NCBI GenBank assembly: GCA_028865845.1
Contig: JAGWJK010000326.1
Location: forward strand, 1-5,841
Direction: 5' to 3'
Source of the DNA: Rhizobiaceae bacterium
GTDB lineage: Bacteria; Pseudomonadota; Alphaproteobacteria; Rhizobiales; Rhizobiaceae
DNA: 5,841 bases
The position numbers were made by a program, and so were the translations under genes. Under the pieces are notes generated by a model. It did not search any database. It was not told where the DNA came from and saw only the letters and a program-made list of their open reading frames with translations. Below, one piece after another: positions 1-5,841 of this stretch (position 1 is the first letter of the stretch; every line of letters begins with the position of its first letter).

Positions 1-333
1 GCTCCGCAGTCCGTCGTGGTGAAGTCCGAAGAGGGCAAACCGGTCGACCAGGGCAGCACGCAGCAGCACTACAAGGATGGCTATCCTTCGTTCAACGGTC
101 CGCTGACGGCCGCCAATGTCCAGATCAATGACCAGCAGGCCTCCGATATCGGCAAGCAGCTGACAGCGCTCGGCAACCAGCGCGCTTCCGGTGCTATCTC
201 TGAAGCCGAGTATCAGAAGCGCGTCGCCGACATGCGCAAGCTTGCTGCCGAACATGGCCAGGATACGCTGACGCAAATCCATCAGCAGAGCCAGGCGCCG
301 GCGGACCCGACCCCCGCTCAGACGCAGAATTAG
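1..333 (+). CDS. Hypothetical protein, 3' end only (5' truncated by window edge)
   Basis: The frame is open from the first base and ends at TAG 331-333, giving the last 110 residues of a protein whose start lies outside the window. An in-frame GTG at position 16 has no Shine-Dalgarno sequence before it, so it is unlikely to be the true start. I do not recognise the family with confidence. The fragment is hydrophilic, with no membrane segment. Its middle, from about residue 52 to 80, holds a leucine-, alanine- and charge-rich helical stretch with the pattern L-x-x-L-x-x-x-R-x-S-G-x-I-S-x-x-E-Y-x-x-R. This resembles a SHOCT-type short C-terminal helix (small residue-G-x-I-S/T-x-x-E-Y/F-x-x-K/R), a module found at the end of many small bacterial membrane or lipoproteins. 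The last 20 residues are rich in Gln, Pro, Ala and Thr and look disordered. GC content and codon use match the neighbours, so this is probably a resident chromosomal gene. That it is coding is likely; its function is unknown. Confidence 0.72.
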   Translation, partial: APQSVVVKSEEGKPVDQGSTQQHYKDGYPSFNGPLTAANVQINDQQASDIGKQLTALGNQRASGAISEAEYQKRVADMRKLAAEHGQDTLTQIHQQSQAPADPTPAQTQN

Positions 334-335
334 CC

Positions 336-361
336 TTGCGTTTCCGGCGATTTGGACGCAA
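336..361 (+). terminator. Weak stem-loop just after the first gene
   Basis: TTGCGT at 336-341 pairs exactly with ACGCAA at 356-361, and two further G-U pairs are possible inside. The loop is 10-14 nt. It starts 3 nt after the stop codon of the upstream gene, where a terminator would be expected, but no T-run follows. It could be a weak terminator, an mRNA 3'-end stabiliser or chance. Confidence 0.2.
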
Positions 362-440
362 AGCGTGCGGATAGGCCGAGTTTCGATGTTTCTTCCTGGG
401 TTTAGGGCGTTATTCGCCTGCCTCCGCCAAAGAATCACCG

Positions 441-459
441 TATCCTTCGCGTCAGGATA
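441..459. promoter_or_regulatory. 19-bp dyad (TATCCT-N7-AGGATA) upstream of the aminotransferase
   Basis: TATCCT at 441-446 and AGGATA at 454-459 are perfect inverted repeats separated by 7 nt. The element lies about 100 nt upstream of the aminotransferase start, in non-coding DNA. Its size and symmetry would suit a dimeric regulator, and it could also form a short RNA hairpin. No specific regulator can be named from the sequence, and 6-bp arms can arise by chance. Confidence 0.25.
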
Positions 460-467
460 GTTTCGGC

Positions 468-495
468 GCCGCGATTCCGGAGTTCGTATCGCGGC
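468..495 (+). other. GC-rich 8-bp stem-loop in the aminotransferase leader
   Basis: GCCGCGAT at 468-475 is perfectly complementary to ATCGCGGC at 488-495, with a 12-nt loop. It is the most stable hairpin in the 223-nt gap before the aminotransferase gene. No T-run follows, so it is not a standard intrinsic terminator. If transcription starts upstream of it, it would be part of a structured 5' leader. It does not match the SAM-II or other riboswitch cores that I know from alphaproteobacteria. Confidence 0.3.
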
Positions 496-521
496 TGTCC
501 GGGAGACAGACGAACTTCATT

Positions 522-546
522 GCGGTTATGGGAACCGCTATCCCAT
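522..546 (+). promoter_or_regulatory. Two mutually exclusive short hairpins at the aminotransferase start
   Basis: Hairpin A pairs GCGGTT 522-527 with AACCGC 533-538 (5-nt loop). Hairpin B pairs ATGGGA 528-533 with TCCCAT 541-546 (7-nt loop), and two G-U pairs could extend it to 526-548. The two share bases 526-538 and cannot form together. B covers the first possible ATG (545) and could reach into the GGGGA at 547-551 that would serve the ATG at 557; A leaves both free. This layout would suit translational control, but the stems are only 6 bp. Confidence 0.25.
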
Positions 547-556
547 GGGGAAAGAG

Positions 557-1780
557 ATGGAAGAGTTTCATAAAGTCCGGCGCTTGCCGCCCTACGTCTT
601 CGAACAGGTCAACCGTTTGAAGGCCAGCGCGCGAGCGGGCGGGGCCGATATCATCGACCTCGGCATGGGCAATCCTGATCTTCCGACCCCCAAAGCCATC
701 GTCGACAAGCTGTGCGAAGTCGTTCAGGATCCGCGCACGCACCGTTATTCCTCGTCCAAGGGCATTCCCGGTCTTCGCCGCGCGCAGGCCTCCTATTATG
801 CCCGCCGCTTCGGCGTGAAGCTTAATCCGGATACGCAGGTGGTCGCCACCCTCGGTTCGAAGGAAGGCTTCGCCAATATGGCGCAGGCGATCACGGCGCC
901 GGGCGATGTCATTCTTTGCCCGAATCCGACCTATCCGATCCACGCCTTCGGCTTTCTGATGGCAGGCGGCGTCATCCGCTCGATGCAGGTCGAGCCGGAT
1001 GACAAGTTCCTGCCGCAGCTGGAGCGCGCCGTGCGCCATTCGATCCCGAAGCCGCTGGCGCTGATCCTCAACTACCCGTCCAATCCGACGGCCTACATTG
1101 CGACGCTCGATTTCTACAAGGACGTCATCGCCTTCGCCAAGAAGCATGACATCATCGTGCTGTCCGACCTTGCCTATTCGGAGATCTATTTCGACGACAA
1201 CAACCCGCCGCCGTCGGTACTCGAAGTACCGGGCGCCATGGACGTGACGGTCGAGTTCACCTCGATGTCGAAGACCTTCTCCATGCCCGGCTGGCGCATG
1301 GGCTTTGCCGTCGGCAACGAGCGGCTGATCGCCGCTTTGACCCGCGTGAAGTCCTATCTGGATTACGGCGCTTTCACGCCGATCCAGGTGGCGGCGACGC
1401 ATGCGTTGAACGGCGATGGTTCCGATATCGCCGAGGTGCGCAACATCTACAAGCGTCGCCGCGACGTTCTGGTGGACAGCTTCGGCAAGGCGGGCTTCGA
1501 CGTGCCGCCGCCGGCAGCGACCATGTTCGCCTGGGCGAAGATCCCGGAAAAGTTCCGTCATCTCGGCTCGCTGGAATTCTCCAAGCTGCTGGTGGAAAAG
1601 GCCGACATCGCGGTTGCTCCGGGCGTCGGTTTCGGCGAACAGGGCGACGATTACGTCCGCATCGCGCTGGTCGAGAACGAACATCGCATCCGCCAGGCGG
1701 CGCGCAATCTGAAGCGCTTCCTCTCCACGGCGGACGAGACCATGCATAATGTGATTTCGCTGAACGCTCACCGTTCGTAA
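557..1780 (+). CDS. PLP-dependent class I/II aminotransferase, AlaC / LL-diaminopimelate aminotransferase-like
   Basis: This is a cytosolic fold-type I aminotransferase of 407 residues, the usual length for the family. Numbering from the ATG at 557, visible marks are the substrate-side segment DLGMGNPD (34-41), the cofactor-phosphate loop GSKEG (100-104), the stacking aromatic in PNPTYP (Tyr126), NYPSNPT (172-178, Asn176 contacting PLP), SDLAY (203-207, Asp204 and Tyr207), the Schiff-base lysine in SMSKTF (Lys239) and the carboxylate-binding arginine in VRIALVE (Arg368). The N-terminal RLPPYVF and the YSSSKGIPGLRRA stretch closely resemble E. coli AlaC (YfdZ), a glutamate-pyruvate aminotransferase. 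Genome pipelines often name such proteins LL-diaminopimelate aminotransferase, but the alanine-forming role seems at least as likely. The start is uncertain: ATG 557 has GGGGA 5 nt upstream and gives the MEEFHK start I recall for rhizobial homologues, while ATG 545 (411 residues) has only a poor ribosome site. hom follows after 57 nt, suggesting one transcript for amino-acid metabolism. The fold is certain; the substrate is not. Confidence 0.93.
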   Translation: MEEFHKVRRLPPYVFEQVNRLKASARAGGADIIDLGMGNPDLPTPKAIVDKLCEVVQDPRTHRYSSSKGIPGLRRAQASYYARRFGVKLNPDTQVVATLGSKEGFANMAQAITAPGDVILCPNPTYPIHAFGFLMAGGVIRSMQVEPDDKFLPQLERAVRHSIPKPLALILNYPSNPTAYIATLDFYKDVIAFAKKHDIIVLSDLAYSEIYFDDNNPPPSVLEVPGAMDVTVEFTSMSKTFSMPGWRMGFAVGNERLIAALTRVKSYLDYGAFTPIQVAATHALNGDGSDIAEVRNIYKRRRDVLVDSFGKAGFDVPPPAATMFAWAKIPEKFRHLGSLEFSKLLVEKADIAVAPGVGFGEQGDDYVRIALVENEHRIRQAARNLKRFLSTADETMHNVISLNAHRS

Positions 1781-1786
1781 TTTTCG

Positions 1787-1810
1787 CGGCAGCCGTTCCC
1801 GCGGCTGCCG
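1787..1810 (+). other. 9-bp intercistronic stem-loop between the aminotransferase gene and hom
   Basis: CGGCAGCCG at 1787-1795 is perfectly complementary to CGGCTGCCG at 1802-1810 around a 6-nt loop. It starts 6 nt after the aminotransferase stop and ends 16 nt before the hom ribosome site. The stem is almost all G-C and should be very stable. No T-run follows on the + strand and no gene converges from the other side, so it is not a classical intrinsic terminator. It may protect the 3' end of the upstream message, cause partial termination, or set the expression ratio of the two genes. Confidence 0.5.
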
Positions 1811-1837
1811 TCCCAAGACATTGATCAGGAATTATCC

Positions 1838-3157
<1,320 letters not shown>

Positions 3158-3160
3158 CAG

Positions 3161-3202
3161 TCTGACGGCATGTCTTGCGCTTTGAGGGGCGGTGCCGTCT
3201 GA
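3161..3202 (+). terminator. Possible weak terminator or attenuator hairpin between hom and recJ
   Basis: GACGGCA 3164-3170 pairs perfectly with TGCCGTC 3193-3199. After one T-T mismatch the stem gains two more pairs (TC 3161-3162 with GA 3201-3202). The loop is long, about 22 nt, and the stem is followed at once by ATTTT (3203-3207). This is a terminator-like layout with a poor loop and a short T-run, so read-through into recJ is likely. It ends just before the recJ ribosome site. Confidence 0.33.
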
Positions 3203-3207
3203 ATTTT

Positions 3208-3213
3208 GGAGAG
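3208..3213 (+). promoter_or_regulatory. recJ ribosome binding site (GGAGAG), abutting the start
   Basis: GGAGAG directly precedes ATG 3214 and lies one codon before GTG 3217. Spacing from the GGAG core is 2 nt to the ATG and 5 nt to the GTG, so the GTG may in fact be preferred. Either start shortens the frame that opens at TTG 3175, which has no ribosome site of its own and lies inside the hom-recJ hairpin loop. Confidence 0.55.
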
Positions 3214-5019
3214 ATGGTGGAACAGCCGGCAGATCCCGTGCAACGGGCATTTCTGGGCGTTGAGCGCTCCGTCTCCGGCAATCGCTGGATGTCCCGGCTC
3301 GATCAGGCCGGTCAGAACCGGGCGTTGGCGATTGCGCAGACCCATGGCCTGCCTGATCTGATCGCCCGCGTGTTGTCCGGTCGCGGCGTCGGCGTCGACG
3401 AGGCCATGGCCTTCCTGGACCCGACCATCCGCGGCTTGATGCCGGACCCGCATCTGCTCACCGATTGCGAGAAGGCGGCGCAACGCTTGCTTCGGGCGGT
3501 GAAGAACCACGAAACGGTGGCAATCTTCGGCGATTACGATGTCGACGGCGCCGCATCCTCGGCGCTGCTCTATCGTTTCCTGCATCACTTCGGCATATCC
3601 GCGAGCATCTATATCCCCGACCGCATTTTCGAGGGCTATGGGCCAAATCCCGCTGCCATCAATCAGCTTATCGACAACGGCGCGACGCTGGTCGTCACGG
3701 TCGATTGCGGCTCGACCAGCTTCGAGTCGCTGGAAGCGGCAAGGGCGCGGAATATCGACGTCGTCGTCATCGACCACCACCAGGTCGGTCACGAACTGCC
3801 GCACTGCCATGCGTTGGTCAATCCGAACCGCGAGGACGATCTGTCGGGGCAGGGCCATCTCTGCGCCGCAGGTGTCGTCTTCCTGGTGCTGGTCGCGGCA
3901 CTTCGGCTGCTGCGTGAGGCGGGCGATGCCCGCGTGCGCTCGATCGATCTGCTCGCCTTGCTCGATATCGTCGCTTTGGCGACGGTCTGCGATGTCGTGC
4001 CGCTGAAGGGCCTCAACCGCGCCTATGTCGTCAAGGGGCTGATCGCCGCCCGCCATCAGGGCAATCCCGGTCTGGCGGCCCTGTTTCGCAAGGCAGGGCT
4101 TGGCGGCCCGGTAACCCCATATCATTTCGGGTTCATGATCGGCCCACGCATCAATGCCGGCGGCCGCATCGGCGATGCCGCGCTCGGTGCACGCCTGCTG
4201 ACGCTCGACGTGCCGTCGGAGGCCGAGGCGATCGCCGAGCGGCTGGACGAGCTCAACCGCGAGCGCCAGGCGATGGAAGCTGCCATGCTGCAGGAGGCGG
4301 AAGCCGAGGCGCTGGCGGAATACGGCAATGGTGACGGCGCGTCGGTCATCGTCACGGCCCGCGAGAACTGGCATCCCGGCATTGTCGGCCTGATCGCCTC
4401 GCGGCTGAAGGACAGGTTTCGCCGCCCCGCCTTCGCGATTGCCTTTGACAGCATGGGCAAGGGCACGGGTTCCGGTCGCTCGATTGCCGGCTTCGACATG
4501 GGCCGGATGGTACGTGCTGCCGTCGATGCCGGGCTGCTTAGCAAGGGTGGCGGCCACGCGATGGCGGCGGGCCTCTCCGTCGAGCGCGCCAATCTCGGCA
4601 AGCTGAGATCCTTCTTTACGGAGAGGGCGGAAAAGCAGGTGGCGGGCCTGGTCGCCAACGAGACACTGAAAATCGACGGCGCCCTGGGTGCCAGCGGCGC
4701 GACGATCGATCTCATCGATCAATTGGAGACCGCCGGCCCGTATGGCTCCGGCCATCCGCAGCCGATCTTCGCGCTTCCGAGCCACCGCCTGCGCGATTCG
4801 CGCCTTGTCGGCCAGTCGCATATCAAGATCACGCTCGAGGCCATGGATGGCGGCCGTCTCGACGGCATAGCCTTCCGCGCCACGGAGACGCCGCTGGGCG
4901 ACCTGCTGCTCTCTTCGCGCGGATCGCATCTCCACGTCGCCGGCACCCTCGGGGCCGACCACTGGCAGGGCACGCGCCGTGTCCAGTTGCGCGTCATGGA
5001 CGCCGCCAAGGCGCCTTGA
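3214..5019 (+). CDS. recJ: Single-stranded-DNA-specific exonuclease RecJ
   Basis: RecJ degrades single-stranded DNA 5' to 3' with Mg2+ or Mn2+. It acts in the cytosol in RecF-pathway recombination, mismatch repair and fork restart. The protein has 601 residues from ATG 3214, a normal length. All DHH-family metal motifs are present: GDYDVDG (106-112), VDCGS (163-167), IDHH (186-189), CDVVPL (259-264) and GPRINAGGR (310-318). A charged helical linker (about 335-370) leads to the DHHA1 domain, with HPGIVG (387-392), GSGRS (419-423) and the DNA-binding GGGHAMAAG (445-453). The C-terminal OB-fold region (about 482-597) includes GPYGSGHPQPIF (508-519). No domain is broken and no catalytic residue is missing, so the enzyme should be active. 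The start could also be GTG 3217 or, less likely, TTG 3175 (614 residues). It follows hom by 56 nt; a shared transcript is possible, but the functions are unrelated, and the hairpin before it may reduce read-through. Confidence 0.97.
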   Translation: MVEQPADPVQRAFLGVERSVSGNRWMSRLDQAGQNRALAIAQTHGLPDLIARVLSGRGVGVDEAMAFLDPTIRGLMPDPHLLTDCEKAAQRLLRAVKNHETVAIFGDYDVDGAASSALLYRFLHHFGISASIYIPDRIFEGYGPNPAAINQLIDNGATLVVTVDCGSTSFESLEAARARNIDVVVIDHHQVGHELPHCHALVNPNREDDLSGQGHLCAAGVVFLVLVAALRLLREAGDARVRSIDLLALLDIVALATVCDVVPLKGLNRAYVVKGLIAARHQGNPGLAALFRKAGLGGPVTPYHFGFMIGPRINAGGRIGDAALGARLLTLDVPSEAEAIAERLDELNRERQAMEAAMLQEAEAEALAEYGNGDGASVIVTARENWHPGIVGLIASRLKDRFRRPAFAIAFDSMGKGTGSGRSIAGFDMGRMVRAAVDAGLLSKGGGHAMAAGLSVERANLGKLRSFFTERAEKQVAGLVANETLKIDGALGASGATIDLIDQLETAGPYGSGHPQPIFALPSHRLRDSRLVGQSHIKITLEAMDGGRLDGIAFRATETPLGDLLLSSRGSHLHVAGTLGADHWQGTRRVQLRVMDAAKAP

Positions 5020-5030
5020 GGGATGTACGA

Positions 5031-5048
5031 CGATCGCCCAGGTGATCG
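5031..5048 (+). terminator. Hairpin just downstream of recJ
   Basis: CGATCGC 5031-5037 pairs with GTGATCG 5042-5048 (7 pairs, one G-U) around the tetraloop CCAG, starting 12 nt after the recJ stop. The position is right for the end of the recJ transcript, and an AT-rich stretch follows, but there is no T-run on the + strand. It is a plausible factor-assisted terminator or 3'-end stabiliser. Confidence 0.33.
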
Positions 5049-5053
5049 AACAC

Positions 5054-5075
5054 AAATATTAGCGATTTAATATTT
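5054..5075. promoter_or_regulatory. 22-bp AT-rich palindrome upstream of the NAGPA-family gene
   Basis: AAATATTA at 5054-5061 and TAATATTT at 5068-5075 are perfect inverted 8-bp arms around a 6-bp centre (GCGATT). The element sits in the most AT-rich part of an otherwise GC-rich window, about 105 bp before the next start codon, and looks more like a protein-binding site than a terminator. Zinc-finger regulators of the MucR/Ros family bind AT-rich, partly symmetric sites in rhizobia, so one of them is a possible but unproven reader. Confidence 0.4.
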
Positions 5076-5159
5076 CAAGCCGTTGCAATACATCGGCCAT
5101 AAATACAACCATTTCTTGAAAAGTATGAGGTCGTCAGCCCGTGTTGCTGTCGATGAATT

Positions 5160-5165
5160 TATAAT
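5160..5165 (+). promoter_or_regulatory. Candidate -10 box (TATAAT) of the NAGPA-family gene
   Basis: TATAAT matches the housekeeping -10 consensus exactly, in non-coding DNA 15 nt before the start codon. No convincing -35 hexamer lies 16-18 nt upstream, and the implied 5' leader would be only about 9 nt. The element is therefore doubtful, although AT-rich DNA here fits a promoter region. A TTGAAA at 5116-5121 is too far away to be its -35. Confidence 0.25.
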
Positions 5166-5180
5166 TTTTGAGCGGTGGCC

Positions 5181-5841
5181 ATGTCTTTCAGATCTAAATT
5201 TCTAATCGCGATTGTTGCTCTGATATTGCTGACGACTGTGGGCGCGTCCGGCTGGATATGGGAGCGCAACGGCGCCTATGGCTTCAACAGCCTTTTCCGA
5301 CGCGGCGGTACCTATTGGATTTCCATCAAGGCCGACGATCCCCGCCTGTCGCCGTCGATGCGGCTGGCTTTGAGCGACCCGCAACCCGAGGCAAAACCGG
5401 GGCCTCTCGTTTGGCAGCAGCCCGAGAAAGGCTTCGAGGTTGCCGAACTGCCCGTGCTCGTGGACGGAAAGGAAGTCGATCGCATCCTGCTCAACCGTAT
5501 CGACCCGTCCCTTTACCGTTTCGTCGCGCGCAATTCGCCAAGCGGCGACAAGGGAATCGACGAGTGGGAAAAGGCTCTGCCAAATGCGGTCCTGATCGTA
5601 AACGGCAGCTATTATGATCCCAAGGGCAGACCCGATACGCCGATCATCAGCAATGGCGTCGCCATGGGTCCGACGACCTATGACGCCAAGGCAGGCGCCT
5701 TTGTCGCCGGCGATGGCTTTGCCGATATCAGGGATCTCGCCCACCAGGATTGGCAGGATGCGTTGAAGGGAATGGAAAACGCCATGGTTTCCTACCCGCT
5801 CCTGATCGGCGCCGACGGGCAGACGCATGTGACGACCGACA
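5181..5841 (+). CDS. Phosphodiester glycosidase (NAGPA-domain) family protein, 5' part; continues past window
   Basis: The frame starts at ATG 5181 and stays open to the window end, giving the first 220 residues. An in-frame TGA at 5169-5171 excludes any start upstream except GTG 5175; the ribosome site (GAGCGGTGG) is weak. Residues 1-6 carry Arg and Lys, followed by a hydrophobic segment (7-22) that should act as a signal anchor or uncleaved signal peptide, placing the rest in the periplasm. The domain seems to begin near residue 85. The block VLIVNGSYYDPKGRPDTPIIS (137-157, key residues Asn141, Gly142, Tyr144, Tyr145, Asp146) and the later MVSYPLLIGADG (202-213) fit the NAGPA family, named after the mammalian enzyme that uncovers mannose-6-phosphate by removing N-acetylglucosamine from a phosphodiester. 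In bacteria the substrates are mostly unknown; a cell-envelope glycan or glycosyl phosphodiester is a guess. The C-terminal part of the domain lies outside the window, so its completeness cannot be judged. It probably has its own promoter. Confidence 0.8.
   Translation, partial: MSFRSKFLIAIVALILLTTVGASGWIWERNGAYGFNSLFRRGGTYWISIKADDPRLSPSMRLALSDPQPEAKPGPLVWQQPEKGFEVAELPVLVDGKEVDRILLNRIDPSLYRFVARNSPSGDKGIDEWEKALPNAVLIVNGSYYDPKGRPDTPIISNGVAMGPTTYDAKAGAFVAGDGFADIRDLAHQDWQDALKGMENAMVSYPLLIGADGQTHVTTD

Noticed and set aside
515..543. Promoter-like pair CTTCAT-N17-CTATCC before the aminotransferase gene
   Set aside because: Each hexamer matches only about 4 of 6 positions of the alphaproteobacterial housekeeping consensus, and the implied start would fall at or within a few nt of the start codon.
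334..556. Riboswitch such as SAM-II in the aminotransferase leader
   Set aside because: I could not find the conserved core or pseudoknot pairing of SAM-II or any other class I know; only simple inverted repeats are visible.
452..1816. 454-codon open frame on the - strand opposite the aminotransferase gene
   Set aside because: Its codons are exactly aligned with the sense codons, so it stays open simply because TTA, CTA and TCA are rare in the sense gene. The product is Arg/His/Asp-rich with no recognisable domain, while the + strand encodes a clear enzyme.
5202..5828. 208-codon open frame on the - strand opposite the NAGPA-family gene
   Set aside because: The + strand frame has a signal anchor, family motifs and a sensible start; the - frame has no recognisable domain and looks like another shadow.

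Overview
The window reads as an ordinary chromosomal stretch of an alphaproteobacterium of the order Hyphomicrobiales, most likely Rhizobium or a close relative such as Agrobacterium or Sinorhizobium. The reasons are the high GC content, the strong G/C third-position bias, the near absence of TTA, CTA and TCA codons, and proteins that read like their rhizobial homologues. No database search was possible, so the genus is an inference.

All five supported genes lie on the + strand. (1) 1-333 is the 3' end of an unrecognised small protein with a short helical, SHOCT-like segment and a Pro/Gln-rich tail. (2) 334-556 is a gene-free leader with several inverted repeats. (3) 557-1780 encodes a PLP-dependent class I/II aminotransferase close to E. 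coli AlaC, a type often labelled LL-diaminopimelate aminotransferase. (4) 1838-3157 is hom, homoserine dehydrogenase with an ACT domain. (5) 3214-5019 is recJ, the single-strand-specific 5'-3' exonuclease. (6) 5020-5180 is an AT-rich intergenic region with a hairpin, an 8-bp-arm AT palindrome and a consensus-like -10 box. (7) 5181 to the window end is the 5' part of a membrane-anchored or secreted phosphodiester glycosidase (NAGPA-domain) family protein.

The aminotransferase and hom are 57 nt apart and are probably co-transcribed; both belong to amino-acid metabolism (amino-group transfer and the aspartate-to-threonine/methionine branch). recJ follows hom after 56 nt and could be read from the same transcript, although a hairpin followed by four Ts lies in that gap. 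The NAGPA-family gene seems to start a new transcription unit.

I found no mobile element, CRISPR array, tRNA, rRNA, phage gene or defence gene, and nothing that looks like a new biological system. The points worth a second look are small: structured leaders, uncertain starts and gene identities, and the absence of a gene between hom and recJ.
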